From positions 46,261 to 110,260 of the forward strand of contig NZ_BAXR01000003.1 in assembly GCF_001310635.1 (NCBI RefSeq): a stretch of DNA of 64,000 nucleotides. Reading direction: 5' to 3'. The DNA comes from Bacillus sp. JCM 19034 (GTDB lineage: Bacteria; Bacillota; Bacilli; Bacillales; Bacillaceae_D). The translations under genes were made by a program, and so were the position numbers. Of the stretch, positions 46,128 to 55,942 are shown in pieces (within the stretch, counting starts at the first letter, position 1; the number at the start of each line of letters is the position of its first letter). Under the pieces are notes generated by a model. It saw nothing but the letters and a program-made list of their open reading frames with translations, did not search any database and was not told the origin of the DNA.

Positions 46128-46203
46128 GAGCAGTAATTAAAATATGTTTTCATTCGAGAGCGGATTTTGAATAGAGCACATTCGTCATTCCATTCCATTT
46201 CTA

Positions 46204-46977
46204 TTAGTTTTTCTTACGAAAACTTCCAGGAGACATACCATACTTCTTCTTAAATACTTTATGGAAATACGGATAACCGCTAAAGCCACAGTTTTCAGCT
46301 ATTTGATCAAGTGTCATTTGCGTATATTTCATTTGGTCAATAGCTGCCAGAAGCCGAATTTCTTGTGCATATTCAATCATTGTTTTTCCAACGCTACTTT
46401 TAAATAAGTGAACAGCTCGAGATACACTAAGCCCAACATGATTAGCAACTTCTTCAATTTTAAATGTCGTTAAAGCATGCTCTTCAATATAACGCATCAT
46501 TTTCGTTACGGTAAATGGGCGGCTATATGTAGCTGAAGTCTCATTTACGGCACGCTCCAATGAGACGCAAAGTGCCTGTAATAAGTAATCACTCAATTCA
46601 TTACTCCTTTCAGTCGAAGGACGTCTACTTTCAATAATAATGTGACGCCAAAGACTAAGGAGCTTTTCATCAAGTTCTATTCTTGAGACAGTTGGTTTTG
46701 CCGAGCGTTGCCACCATTGATCGATCCATTCACCATAACAAAATAAATAATAGTCTCCGCTGTTTTGCCCTTCTTCAATACGAAGTTCATAATGATCTCC
46801 TGGTTGAATAAGGAGTAAATCGCCTTTTTCAATAGAGATTTTATGTTTGTTTACAATGACTTCACAGCTGCCCTCTGTTTGCAAGCGGAATAAGTAATCG
46901 CTTAATACTGTATTTTGAAATACATAGAACTGCTTCGTATGATATGAAAAATCACATAAGCCAATTGAGATCATCAT
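46204..46977 (-). CDS. AraC family regulator with N-terminal cupin-like domain
   Basis: 257 residues. Residues 1-110 form a cupin-type sensing domain (SCEVIVNKHKISIEKGDLLLIQPGDHYEL). The C-terminal 100 residues contain both AraC helix-turn-helices (FKIEEVANHVGLSVSRAVHLFKSSVG and MTLDQIAENCGFSGYPYFHKVFKKKYGMSPGSFR). It is divergent from an EamA exporter gene; direct repeats in the gap are candidate binding sites. Effector unknown. Confidence 0.87.
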   Translation of the reverse strand: MMISIGLCDFSYHTKQFYVFQNTVLSDYLFRLQTEGSCEVIVNKHKISIEKGDLLLIQPGDHYELRIEEGQNSGDYYLFCYGEWIDQWWQRSAKPTVSRIELDEKLLSLWRHIIIESRRPSTERSNELSDYLLQALCVSLERAVNETSATYSRPFTVTKMMRYIEEHALTTFKIEEVANHVGLSVSRAVHLFKSSVGKTMIEYAQEIRLLAAIDQMKYTQMTLDQIAENCGFSGYPYFHKVFKKKYGMSPGSFRKKN

Positions 46978-47030
46978 TCAATCGCCTTCCTTTAATAAAT
47001 AGCAAAATAGTAGAGGTCTCATTATATCAT

Positions 47031-47066
47031 GGAAGCTCATGACATTTCATATCAAGCTATGATACA
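47031..47066. promoter_or_regulatory. Candidate AraC-type direct repeat
   Basis: AAGCTCATGA at 47033 and AAGCTATGAT at 47054 repeat on the same strand with a 21-base period, two helical turns, in the gap between the divergent regulator and exporter genes. That spacing is usual for AraC half-sites. Confidence 0.35.
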
Positions 47067-47124
47067 ATCGAGGTGCTTTGTTTCTTTGCAGTGATTAACA
47101 AAAGTGAAAAGAGGCTATACAACA

Positions 47125-48057
47125 ATGAAATCGGTTTATTTGTATTTTGTAGGTTTAATTTCTGTTTCCATCATATGGGGTGCCAATTTTGGGATATCAC
47201 GTTGGGCGATGGATGTGATTTCAGCGGAAATTTTCGTGTTTTTACGTTTTGGTCTTGCCGTACCACTCTTATTTTTACTGCTTTATAAGCTGGAAGGTAG
47301 TGTAAAGGTAGAGAAAAAAGACATTTGGAAGCTTATATTGATTGGCTTTATCGGAGTGACAGTTTTAGAGATTCTTGTTATGTATTCAATCAAGTTCACC
47401 ACATTGGCGAACGCTTCTTTATTAAATGTTGCACCATGGCCAATATTTGTTGCACTGTTCGCTCCTCTATTTACAAAGGAAGTGTTAACAAAACGAATCG
47501 TTATAGGTGGTGCAATTGCGTTTGTAGGGGTTTCTCTAATTATTTTAGGTGGAGGCGAAGGCTTTGATTTATCCTCACAATATATGTTAGGGAATTTATT
47601 TGCTTTACTAGTCAGCTTGATAGGAGCTCTCTTTAATTTAGCATGCATGCCATTAATGCAAAAATATTCAGCAATGCGTGTAACAACATGGTATGTGTTG
47701 TTTGGATCATTGTTGTTAATCCCATTTACATTTGGAGGTTGGAGTGACGTTCAATGGTCAAGCTTAACGTTTTCGGTTTATAGTGCGATTATTTTTAACG
47801 TTATAATATGTACGATTGTTGCGTTTGTCGTTTGGAATATTTCGATGAAGAAAGTAGGAGCTACAAAATCAAATTTCTTTCGTTACGTTGTCCCAGCCGC
47901 AGCAGCAATAGCAGGTGCTTTGTTTTTTGGTGAGGCGATTATGTTCACACAGATCATTGGTGCTTTCGTTATTATGCTCGGATTAATATGGATTGGTTTA
48001 GAACGAAAGGGTACAGATGAGAGAGTTCGTTCAAATGATGTAAAAATAGCCAATTAA
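47125..48057 (+). CDS. EamA (DMT superfamily) transporter
   Basis: 310 residues with ten predicted membrane helices in two EamA repeats (VSIIWGANFGISRWAMDVISAEIFVFLRF at the start of repeat 1; a matching turn at about 155 for repeat 2). Typical of exporters of amino acids or metabolites. ATG 47125 is ten bases after AGAGG; GTG 47104 is also in frame. Probably controlled by the divergent AraC-type regulator. Confidence 0.87.
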   Translation: MKSVYLYFVGLISVSIIWGANFGISRWAMDVISAEIFVFLRFGLAVPLLFLLLYKLEGSVKVEKKDIWKLILIGFIGVTVLEILVMYSIKFTTLANASLLNVAPWPIFVALFAPLFTKEVLTKRIVIGGAIAFVGVSLIILGGGEGFDLSSQYMLGNLFALLVSLIGALFNLACMPLMQKYSAMRVTTWYVLFGSLLLIPFTFGGWSDVQWSSLTFSVYSAIIFNVIICTIVAFVVWNISMKKVGATKSNFFRYVVPAAAAIAGALFFGEAIMFTQIIGAFVIMLGLIWIGLERKGTDERVRSNDVKIAN

Positions 48058-48105
48058 TAAGAATGAGAAAAGAGTAAAATAGTAGATGTTTTAAGGAGAT
48101 TATTT

Positions 48106-48202
48106 ATGTTCAGATAAGCAAATAACAGATATGATGAAGCAAATAGATGATTTAAAGTCATCGTTATTATATCCTATGCAAAGAAAGAGGGCTATATTAT
48201 GA
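48106..48202 (+). other. Short leader-like frame upstream of the isomerase gene (start broken)
   Basis: AAGGAG then ATG at 48106 stops after three codons; with one added base the frame reads SDKQITDMMKQIDDLKSSLL and ends at TGA 48200-48202, overlapping the isomerase ATG (ATGA). A 32-codon peptide translationally coupled to the isomerase is possible. It may also be a decayed gene end. Confidence 0.35.
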
Positions 48203-48966
48203 AAACGATACCAGTAGCAGTACAGCTATTTACATTACGTGAAGAATGTGAAAAAGACTTTGCAGGAACATTAAAGAAAGTAGCAGATCTTGGCTATAAT
48301 GGAGTTGAATTTGCTGGGTTCAATGGGTTATCTGCAAAAGAAGTAAAGGTGCTTTTAGATAATTTAGGACTACAAGCAGCATCAAGTCATGTTCCACTTG
48401 ACCAATTACAAAATAATTTCGATCAAGTGATAGAAGATCAAAAGACGATAGGCAGCAAGTATGTTGTTTGTCCGTATTTATTACCAGAACAACGCACAGA
48501 AGAGTATTATCAAGCTCTTATTCCGTTTTTAGAGGAAGCAGGTGCAAAATGCAGAGAAGAAGGAATTACGCTTTGTTATCATAATCATGATTTCGAACTT
48601 GAGCGTTTGCAAGATGGTCGAATGGCACTTGAAGCTATTTTTGATGATACGAGTGAAAGTAACCTCCATACGGAACTTGACGTTTATTGGTTAACAAAAG
48701 CTGGTCATCAGCCAACAGAATGGATTGAACGATATAAAGGAAGAACGCCAATCGTCCATTTGAAGGATATGACGACTGATGACGAGCAATTTTTCGCAGA
48801 GCTTGGAACGGGTGGAGTCGATATTGAAGCCGTTTTAGCTAAAGGAGAAGAAGCGAACGTCGAGTGGTGGGTTGTTGAGCAAGATGTTAGCCGCCGTACA
48901 CCGTTAGAAAGTATTGAAATTAGTATAAATTATTTAAAGGAACGGTTGCCATATTTAACGAAATAA
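48199..48966 (+). CDS. Sugar phosphate isomerase/epimerase (xylose isomerase-like TIM barrel)
   Basis: 255 residues of the AP-endonuclease-2/TIM-barrel family. Conserved points: VAVQLFTLREECEKDF, GYNGVEFAGFNG, LCYHNHDFEL (metal His), TELDVYWLTKAGH (metal Asp), PIVHLKDMTT (metal His and Asp) and a C-terminal WVVEQD (metal Glu). Members interconvert sugars, inositol derivatives or keto acids. AGAAAGAGGGC precedes the ATG. It ends with a strong terminator. Confidence 0.85.
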   Translation: MKTIPVAVQLFTLREECEKDFAGTLKKVADLGYNGVEFAGFNGLSAKEVKVLLDNLGLQAASSHVPLDQLQNNFDQVIEDQKTIGSKYVVCPYLLPEQRTEEYYQALIPFLEEAGAKCREEGITLCYHNHDFELERLQDGRMALEAIFDDTSESNLHTELDVYWLTKAGHQPTEWIERYKGRTPIVHLKDMTTDDEQFFAELGTGGVDIEAVLAKGEEANVEWWVVEQDVSRRTPLESIEISINYLKERLPYLTK

Positions 48967-48968
48967 TC

Positions 48969-49000
48969 AAAAACCCAGTGAATGACTTCACTGGGTTTTT
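48969..49000. terminator. Bidirectional terminator
   Basis: AAAAACCCAGTGAA / TTCACTGGGTTTTT, perfect 14-bp stem with a four-base loop, three bases after the isomerase stop. Confidence 0.9.
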
Positions 49001-49029
49001 GATTATAATTTTTTGACTTATACAAATAG

Positions 49030-49066
49030 AAACCGCCTTGAGAGACTAATCTCAAAGGCGGTTTTT
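49030..49066. terminator. Terminator of the convergent peptide-binding protein gene
   Basis: AAACCGCCTTGAGA pairs with TCTCAAAGGCGGTTT (one bulge) around a six-base loop. It lies between converging genes and can serve both. Confidence 0.8.
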
Positions 49067-49075
49067 GAATCTTTA

Positions 49076-50689
49076 TTACTGCTCTAACGTAACATTTTGA
49101 AGTTTTAAAATTTGAGTTGGAGTTTGCTCTAATCCTTTTACTTCCTCACGTACTCCTAATAAGAAGTGTTGGTGTAGTGTATAAATCATTGGAGCTTCTT
49201 CAACTAGAAGATCTTGTGCTTGACGATATAAATCTAAGCGTTCTTCTTCATCAGTACTACGACGAGCTTCCTCAAGTAAGCCATCTAATTCGTCATTTTG
49301 AATGAATGTACGGTTACCAGGGTCACCAACTTGTGTTGAATGGAAAACACCATACATACCATAATCAGCATCACCAGTTACAGTGGTCCATCCTAAAATA
49401 AACATATCATGCTCTCCGTTAGCCGTTTGCTCTAAGTATGCTCCCCACTCAAGCGTTTGAACGTCCACGTCGATGCCAATTTGTCTTAATTGCTCTTGAA
49501 CGTTAGTAACTGTATCTACACGTTCACGGTTATCATTTGTCCATAATGTTGTGCTAAAACCGTCAGGATACCCAGCTTCTGCTAGTAATTCTTTTGCTGC
49601 TTCAGGATCATATTCTAGTCCTGATTGATTTTCATCATAACCGAAGACAACTGGTGCAATTGGTCCAATTGCTGGTTGAGCAGCTCCATAGTAAATTCCT
49701 TCAACAATTTGCTCTTTATCAATCGCCATTGAGATCGCTTGACGAACACGAACATCATCAAATGGTTCTTTATCTAGATTAAAGCCAATATAAGATAACG
49801 CAACACTTTCTTGCTCGTTAACATATATGCCGTCAGTTGCTTCAACACGACTTACATCTGAAGGGCTTAGAGGGTCAGAAATATGTGCGTCGCCAGTCTC
49901 AAGCTCAGCAATACGCGTTAGATCTTCCGGTACAACTTTAAACGTTACAGAATCAAGCTTGACGTTTTCACCCCAATAATCTTCATTGCGTACTAATTTA
50001 ATTTCTTGTCCAGGTGTCCAAGATTCAAATTTGAAATAGCCTGTTCCGATAGGGTGCTCGTTAATTTTCGAACTCGGATCTTGACCATCTTCCATTGCAG
50101 CATAATCAGCTTCAATTAATTCTTTAGAAATCATACCGCCAGCTTCGTGAGCAAGGTGTGCTGGTAATGGTGCAAATGGGTATTCTGTTTCAATTTGAAC
50201 AGTATATTCGTCGATTACTTCGACATTCGTTACCATTTCATATAAAAATGATCGTGGAGATGCGACCGCTGGATCTAAAATACGATCAAAGTTTGCTTTT
50301 ACAACCTCAGCATTAAAGTCTGATCCGTCATGGAACTTTACTCCTTGACGAAGCTCAAACTCCCAAACAGTATCCTCAATTTGCTCCCAGCTTTCAGCAA
50401 GACCAGGATGCAAGTCAAGATTCTGATCTGTTTTAATTAAAGATTCATAAATATTGTAAGCGATATTCGTTGATGGTGTATCGTTCGAACCGTGAGGGTT
50501 AATTTCAACTGCATCAGATAGCATTGCAACAATTAAATCGCCGCCTTCGGCACCTTCAGCACCTTCTGAAGCTTCCTCTCCTTCCGTTTCATCATCAACT
50601 GGATCTGATTCATTTCCTCCACCACATGCAACTAGTACAATACTAAGCATTAGTGAAAGTGCAAGAAAAAGTAAAGAATTTTTTGACAT
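49076..50689 (-). CDS. Peptide ABC transporter substrate-binding lipoprotein (DppE/AppA/GsiB type)
   Basis: 537 residues of the SBP_bac_5 family. The lipoprotein signal ends in IVLVACGG, followed by an acidic linker. Landmarks: AYNIYESLIKTD, WEFELRQGVKFHDGSDFNAEVVKANFDRI, GTGYFKFESWTPGQEIKLVRNEDYWG, DVRVRQAISMAIDKEQIV and a final MIYTLHQHFLLGVR. It is transcribed away from the two permease and two ATPase genes on the other side of a 353-base gap, instead of heading the operon. Substrates may be dipeptides, oligopeptides or related solutes. Confidence 0.9.
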   Translation of the reverse strand: MSKNSLLFLALSLMLSIVLVACGGGNESDPVDDETEGEEASEGAEGAEGGDLIVAMLSDAVEINPHGSNDTPSTNIAYNIYESLIKTDQNLDLHPGLAESWEQIEDTVWEFELRQGVKFHDGSDFNAEVVKANFDRILDPAVASPRSFLYEMVTNVEVIDEYTVQIETEYPFAPLPAHLAHEAGGMISKELIEADYAAMEDGQDPSSKINEHPIGTGYFKFESWTPGQEIKLVRNEDYWGENVKLDSVTFKVVPEDLTRIAELETGDAHISDPLSPSDVSRVEATDGIYVNEQESVALSYIGFNLDKEPFDDVRVRQAISMAIDKEQIVEGIYYGAAQPAIGPIAPVVFGYDENQSGLEYDPEAAKELLAEAGYPDGFSTTLWTNDNRERVDTVTNVQEQLRQIGIDVDVQTLEWGAYLEQTANGEHDMFILGWTTVTGDADYGMYGVFHSTQVGDPGNRTFIQNDELDGLLEEARRSTDEEERLDLYRQAQDLLVEEAPMIYTLHQHFLLGVREEVKGLEQTPTQILKLQNVTLEQ

Positions 50690-51042
50690 TTTTCATCTGT
50701 GTTATACCTCCCCAATTTTTTAAAAACTTTAAGAATGAAAAACAATAGTAATATAACTTATTTATTTGAAAAAGACAAGTAAATATGTGAAATATTCTCA
50801 CAATACTTCTGGCAAGATACATTAATTGCTCATATTTTTTAATGATTAAACGCTTTAAACCACTAAAATACCGTTACTAACTTACTTAATAAATATTAGT
50901 TTTAACCTATATATATTATTCAAGTAAAATATTTTTTCTTTTTAAATCAATGACTACATGATATAATCATTCGGGTATAGTATAATCTATTGTATTTTTA
51001 TAAAATTACAACCATTTTTAATGAAAGGAATGACTAAAGGTT
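50690..51042. other. Divergent promoter region of the peptide transporter
   Basis: 353 very AT-rich bases that must hold promoters for both directions. A sequence at 50791-50805 (AATATTCTCACAATA) matches the CodY consensus at 11 of 15 positions, which is too weak to call in such DNA. Confidence 0.45.
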
Positions 51043-51939
51043 ATGACACAAGAGGTTACGAACGATGCTACCATTTCAAACCAACCACCTAACCCTCGCA
51101 TAAATAATTGGAAAACTTTTTATAGAAAAATACGAAAAAACCGTGGGGCAATGGTAGGCGGTATTTTAATTGTAGTATTTATTATTGTTGCACTCATCGG
51201 ACCGTACGTTACACCTTACGGACCTTACGAACAAGACTATTCAGTTAGACTTGATAACCCTTCAGCAGATCATTGGTTTGGAGCTGATCACCATGGCCGC
51301 GATATTTTTAGTAGAATTATTCACGGAATGGGAATTACTTTATATATTGGATTTTTATCCACTTTCATAAGTGCTATTATAGGTACTTTTTTAGGAATTA
51401 TCTCTGGATATTATGGAAAAAGTACCGATGCTATTATTATGCGTATTATGGATGTGCTATTAGCTTTTCCTGGTATTTTACTAGCTTTAGCGATTGTTAG
51501 TGTACTAGGTCCTAGCACACAAAATGTCATTATTGCAGTTGCTATATTTTCAATCCCTGTATTTGCACGTATTGTACGAGGGTCCACATTATCAGTAAAA
51601 AAGTTGGAATACATTGATGCTCAAAAAGCTTTAGGAGCAAGTGATTTTAGAATTATTTTTATGCATATTTTCCCAAATATTACATCGCCTTTAATCGTTC
51701 AATTAACATTAAGTGTTGCAACTGCGATTTTGACAGCAAGTGGTCTGTCATTTATTGGTTTAGGTGCTCAACCACCTTCGCCAGAGTGGGGAGCAATGCT
51801 AAGTGATGGACGAAATTATATATTTGATGCCGGACATGTCGCCTTTTTCCCAGGGTTAATGATCGTCATTGTCGTTTTAGCATTTAATATTTTTGGAGAC
51901 GGATTACGAGATGCACTCGATCCGAAGATGAAAAGCTAG
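51043..51939 (+). CDS. Peptide ABC transporter permease, DppC/AppC type
   Basis: 298 residues. A polar N-terminus with an OppC-type first helix (RGAMVGGILIVVFIIVALIGPYV), DHHGRDIFSRIIHGMGITL, then five more helices. The EAA-like loop reads DAQKALGASDFRIIFMHIFPN, and the C-terminus is GDGLRDALDPKMKS. GAAAGGAATG precedes the ATG. Unusually it precedes the DppB-type gene; in most operons the order is B then C. Confidence 0.92.
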   Translation: MTQEVTNDATISNQPPNPRINNWKTFYRKIRKNRGAMVGGILIVVFIIVALIGPYVTPYGPYEQDYSVRLDNPSADHWFGADHHGRDIFSRIIHGMGITLYIGFLSTFISAIIGTFLGIISGYYGKSTDAIIMRIMDVLLAFPGILLALAIVSVLGPSTQNVIIAVAIFSIPVFARIVRGSTLSVKKLEYIDAQKALGASDFRIIFMHIFPNITSPLIVQLTLSVATAILTASGLSFIGLGAQPPSPEWGAMLSDGRNYIFDAGHVAFFPGLMIVIVVLAFNIFGDGLRDALDPKMKS

Positions 51940-51954
51940 AGAGGAGGTCACACT

Positions 51955-52875
51955 TTGTTTAAATTTATTATACGTCGTCTATTACAAACGATACCTGTAT
52001 TATTTGGAGTATCAATTATCGTTTTTAGCTTAATGCATTTAATTCCTGGTGATGCCGCCCAAGTGATAGCTGGTGAAAGTGCATCTCCAGAACAAGTTGA
52101 GCAAATGCGTGAGCGTTTAGGGTTAAATGATCCATACCCGGTTCAATATTTTAATTTTATTAGTAATGCTGTACAAGGTGATTTAGGAAATTCTGTTCGA
52201 AATGGTCGTCCAGTTACTGAAGAAATTAGCGGACGTTTCGGGACAACAATTGAGCTTGCGATCTATAGTACAATCCTTAGTGTATTTATCGGTTTAATTG
52301 CCGGTGTTATTTCAGCAACACGCCAAAATTCTTTTATGGATGTCGGAATCATGATTATCGCTTTGTTTGGTTTATCAATGCCAAATTTCTGGCTTGGATT
52401 AATGTTAATCAAGTGGTTGGCAGTCGATCATAGCATATTCTCACCTTCTGGATGGGGAGCATTCAAACAGATGGTTTTACCAGTTGTTACATTAGGTACG
52501 TCAGGTGCCGCAATTGTTGCGAGGATGACACGGTCAAGTATGCTTGAAGTCATCGGACAAGATTATATTCGTACTGCAAGGGCCAAAGGGGTTCGTGAAC
52601 GTACCGTTATTTATCGGCACGCTCTTAAAAATGCACTTATTCCGGTTGTTACGGTTGTTGGTTTATCGTTTGGAACGTTATTAGGTGGAACGATTATTGT
52701 AGAGCAAGTTTTTGCAATTAACGGTATGGGTAGGCTTATGGTTGATTCGATTCGTTCGCGTGACTTCCCAATCGTTCAAGGTACTGTATTAATCGTTTCA
52801 TTGTTATTTGTTTTAGTGAACTTAATGGTCGACATTGCGTATCGACTTTTAAATAAACGGATTGATTTAGATTAA
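51955..52875 (+). CDS. Peptide ABC transporter permease, DppB/AppB type
   Basis: 306 residues starting at TTG 51955 (MFKFIIRRLLQTIPVLFGVSIIVFSLMHLIPGD), eight bases after GAGGAGGTC. Six helices; the ATPase-contact loop is RTARAKGVRERTVIYRHALKNALIPVVT, and FGTLLGGTIIVEQVFAINGMGRL follows. It lies 15 bases after the preceding permease. Confidence 0.93.
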   Translation: MFKFIIRRLLQTIPVLFGVSIIVFSLMHLIPGDAAQVIAGESASPEQVEQMRERLGLNDPYPVQYFNFISNAVQGDLGNSVRNGRPVTEEISGRFGTTIELAIYSTILSVFIGLIAGVISATRQNSFMDVGIMIIALFGLSMPNFWLGLMLIKWLAVDHSIFSPSGWGAFKQMVLPVVTLGTSGAAIVARMTRSSMLEVIGQDYIRTARAKGVRERTVIYRHALKNALIPVVTVVGLSFGTLLGGTIIVEQVFAINGMGRLMVDSIRSRDFPIVQGTVLIVSLLFVLVNLMVDIAYRLLNKRIDLD

Positions 52876-52889
52876 TTTTTTGAAAGGGA

Positions 52890-53924
52890 GTGAGATCAAT
52901 GAGTGGGAATAAAGCGATCATTGAAGTGAAAGACCTCCAAACCTCCTTTTTCACAAGTGAATTAGAAGTGAAAGCTGTTGATGGAGTGACATTTAGTGTA
53001 CCAAAGGGTAAGACGCTTGGTATTGTTGGTGAATCTGGATCGGGGAAAAGTATAACATCACTGTCAATTCTGCGTTTAATACAAGAGCCAGGAAAGGTTG
53101 TTGGCGGGGAAGTCATTTTTAATGGAGAAGACTTACTCAAAAAAACGGAAGCGGAAATGCGTAAAATTCGTGGTAATGAAATATCAATGATTTTTCAGGA
53201 GCCAATGACATCATTAAACCCTGTCTACACTGTAGGACAACAAATTGGCGAGGCATTTCAAATCCACGAAAAGCTTGGTAAAAAAGAAGCGATTAAGCGC
53301 TCAATTGAAATGTTGAAATTAGTCGGCATACCTTCCCCCGAAAAACGTGTTCATCAATATCCGTTTGAATTATCAGGTGGTATGAGACAGCGTGTAATGA
53401 TTGCGATGGCTTTAGCTTGTAATCCACAACTATTAATCGCCGATGAACCGACAACGGCACTTGATGTAACTATTCAAGCTCAAATTCTAGAGCTAATGAA
53501 GGATTTACAAGACCGGCTTGGCATGTCGATTATTATGATTACACATGATCTCGGTGTTGTAGCAGAAACGTGTGATTACGTCGCTGTGATGTATTGTGGG
53601 AAAGTGGTCGAATACGCATCCGTTAAAGACTTATTTAACAACCCGAAGCATCCATATACAGTCGGACTACTGAATTCTTTACCACGCCATGATGAAGATG
53701 TTGAGGGAGAATTAGAAGTAATAAGGGGCTCCGTTCCATCTCCAGCAGATATGCCTAAGGGCTGTCGTTTTGCCCCAAGATGTCAATTTGCTAGTGATAT
53801 CTGTCGTGAGAAATTACCTGATTTGGAGCAAGATGATAACGGAAATCAAATCCGTTGTTGGATTTACTCTGAGGAGTGGGATGGCGAGTCGGAGGTGAAC
53901 GTTTATGAAAAAAGAACTACTTAA
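52890..53924 (+). CDS. Peptide ABC transporter ATPase, DppD/OppD type
   Basis: About 342 residues from the ATG in GGGAGTGAGATCAATG (52899); an earlier in-frame start at 52890 is less well placed. Walker [10 protein letters not shown] loop [11 protein letters not shown], signature [15 protein letters not shown], Walker [14 protein letters not shown]-loop His in ITHDLG. The OppD/F C-terminal extension with a possible Fe-S or Cys motif ([15 protein letters not shown]...IRC) is complete. It overlaps the next ATPase gene by 20 bases. Confidence 0.94.
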   Translation: MRSMSGNKAIIEVKDLQTSFFTSELEVKAVDGVTFSVPKGKTLGIVGESGSGKSITSLSILRLIQEPGKVVGGEVIFNGEDLLKKTEAEMRKIRGNEISMIFQEPMTSLNPVYTVGQQIGEAFQIHEKLGKKEAIKRSIEMLKLVGIPSPEKRVHQYPFELSGGMRQRVMIAMALACNPQLLIADEPTTALDVTIQAQILELMKDLQDRLGMSIIMITHDLGVVAETCDYVAVMYCGKVVEYASVKDLFNNPKHPYTVGLLNSLPRHDEDVEGELEVIRGSVPSPADMPKGCRFAPRCQFASDICREKLPDLEQDDNGNQIRCWIYSEEWDGESEVNVYEKRTT

Positions 53925-54918
53925 AGTAGAGAATTTAAAACAATATTTCCCTATTAAGGGAGGCTTACTCGGGCGCACCGTTAATCATGTTAAAGCTGTT
54001 GATGATGTTTCCTTCACTGTTTATGAAGGGGAAACGGTTAGCATTGTTGGGGAGTCTGGCTGTGGAAAGTCTACAACGGGACGTGCCATTTTACGCTTAG
54101 ATGAACCGACTGATGGGAATGTTACATTTAATGATGTGGATTTACGAGGTTTAACAAAACAGCAAATGCGAAAAATGAGAAAAGATTTACAAATTATTTT
54201 CCAAGATCCATATGCTTCAATAAACCCACGTCAAACAGTACGCCAAGTACTTGAAGAAGCGTTAAAAATTCAAAACGTTGTACCGAAAAATGAGCGTTCA
54301 GCTAGAATTAGTGAATTGATGGAAACGGTAGGACTTGGTGCACACCAAGCAGATCGCTATCCTCATGAATTTAGTGGAGGGCAGCGACAACGGATCGGAA
54401 TTGCTCGTGCTTTATCTGTCGACCCCAAATTAATTATTTGTGATGAAGCTGTATCTGCATTGGACGTATCGATTCAAGCACAAGTTATTAACTTATTGAA
54501 ACGCCTACAAGAGGAATTTCAATTAACGTATTTATTCATATCACATGATCTTGGTGTTGTGCGTCATATTTCTGACCGTGTCATTGTGATGTATTTAGGA
54601 CGAATTGTTGAAATTGCTGATAAAAAATCACTTTTTGAAAATCCACAACATCCTTATACGAAAGCTTTGTTATCAGCAATCCCAGTACCAGATCCAGAGA
54701 AAAAGAAAGAACGGATTATCTTAAAAGGCGATGTTCCTTCTCCAATAGACCCACCAACTGGCTGTCGTTTTCATACGCGTTGTCCATTTGCAACAGAGAA
54801 ATGTAAAACGGAAACGCCACAATTGCGTGCGGCAGATTATATGAAAGAAGGACATCAAGCAGCCTGTCACTACATGGAAGAAATCAAAGCGGGCACAAAA
54901 GAGCCTAATTACGTATAA
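53905..54918 (+). CDS. Peptide ABC transporter ATPase, DppF/OppF type
   Basis: 337 residues. Walker A GESGCGKST, FQDPYASINPR, signature FSGGQRQRIGIARAL, Walker B LIICDEAVSALD, ISHDLG. The C-terminal extension again has GCRFHTRCPFATEKC and AACH. ATG 53905 lies inside the upstream gene after GGAGGTGAACG, giving tight coupling of the two ATPases. A terminator follows. Confidence 0.94.
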   Translation: MKKELLKVENLKQYFPIKGGLLGRTVNHVKAVDDVSFTVYEGETVSIVGESGCGKSTTGRAILRLDEPTDGNVTFNDVDLRGLTKQQMRKMRKDLQIIFQDPYASINPRQTVRQVLEEALKIQNVVPKNERSARISELMETVGLGAHQADRYPHEFSGGQRQRIGIARALSVDPKLIICDEAVSALDVSIQAQVINLLKRLQEEFQLTYLFISHDLGVVRHISDRVIVMYLGRIVEIADKKSLFENPQHPYTKALLSAIPVPDPEKKKERIILKGDVPSPIDPPTGCRFHTRCPFATEKCKTETPQLRAADYMKEGHQAACHYMEEIKAGTKEPNYV

Positions 54919-54924
54919 ATAATG

Positions 54925-54960
54925 AATGGGACCGAGCATTTTCGGTCCCATTTGTTTTTC
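54925..54960. terminator. Terminator of the peptide transporter operon
   Basis: AATGGGACCGA pairs with TCGGTCCCATT around a six-base loop, followed by TGTTTTTC. Confidence 0.85.
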
Positions 54961-54978
54961 TAGCAATCTGTAAAAGCG

Positions 54979-55942
54979 TTATGCTGCAACATCTCGCTTA
55001 GAGAAAACTGTGAATGCGAGGATGTGGAAAATGAAAAAGTATATAAGTAAGAGAATAATAGAAAACGTTATCGTCATCCTTCAACTGGGGGATTCCATCA
55101 AAATAGACCGATAAGTCTGTATTTGAAAACAAGATATATTTTGCCCAATCAAATTGTTCGGCAAGCAATAGAGTAGCTGCTGCCCCCGAAAAAAATAAAA
55201 ATAAGGAAAAACCAATTGCTAAAGAGTTATTACGAAAAACAGAAGAAATCATAAATGCCATTGTGGCAATCATCAATATATCAATTGAATAAAGCAAATA
55301 ATGGGTAATTAAATGAAATACGATATTGCGTTCAATCACTTCACCACTATGGTAGGCAAGATGAAAGCTCTCTTCAGATGGAAAACCAAATAACAGTGCA
55401 CCGATAAGGCTTGAGAAAAGAAAAACAATAATTAACAGAGATAGACCAAACAAAATCACGGTAATATATTTTGAGAGTAATATCTTTACCCGACTAATCG
55501 GTCGAACTAAAAGGAATTTGATTGTCCCTGAAGTAAATTCTGAAGCGACAATACCTGCTGCGATAATGATCGTAAATATTCCGCTTATGCTGATGAAAGA
55601 AGTGGCATCATTTACGAATGTCCATATCGTTTGTTCTGAGGTTGGAGCGATATTGTTTTGCAAACGGTACTCATTTAAGGCAATATCACGCTCGTAATAG
55701 GTTTGCAAATTACCATAACTAGTTGATGATTGCAATTCTGCCAAAAATTCTCGATCTTCAGCGATTGTCGTTTCAAGCTCTTCTTGCCAATTTTCGTTTG
55801 TTTCGGGCGATGATTGATTATCTAAATATTTATATATCGCCCCCATTCCAATCATTCCTAGGATGAGAAACCCGATCATAACAAATGTGCTCGTACGTTT
55901 AAATAGCTTCACCCATTCGTTTATTATTAACTTTACCATCAC
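54979..55942 (-). CDS. ABC-2 type transporter permease (one frameshift near the C-terminus)
   Basis: Restored length about 320 residues. An N-terminal helix is followed by a long extracellular loop (about residues 40-110) and five further helices. The motif ASEFTSGTIKFLLVRPISRVKILLSKY is typical of bacitracin/NatB-type ABC-2 permeases. Near 55045 one extra base shifts the frame so that it ends in HPRIHSFL; removing it gives FFIFHILAFTVFSKRDVAA, the usual end of the family, with a stop at 54979-54981. It overlaps the ATPase gene by four bases. Confidence 0.85.

Noticed and set aside
50791..50805. CodY box in the divergent peptide-transporter promoter
   Set aside because: Only 11 of 15 positions fit, which is expected by chance in such AT-rich DNA.
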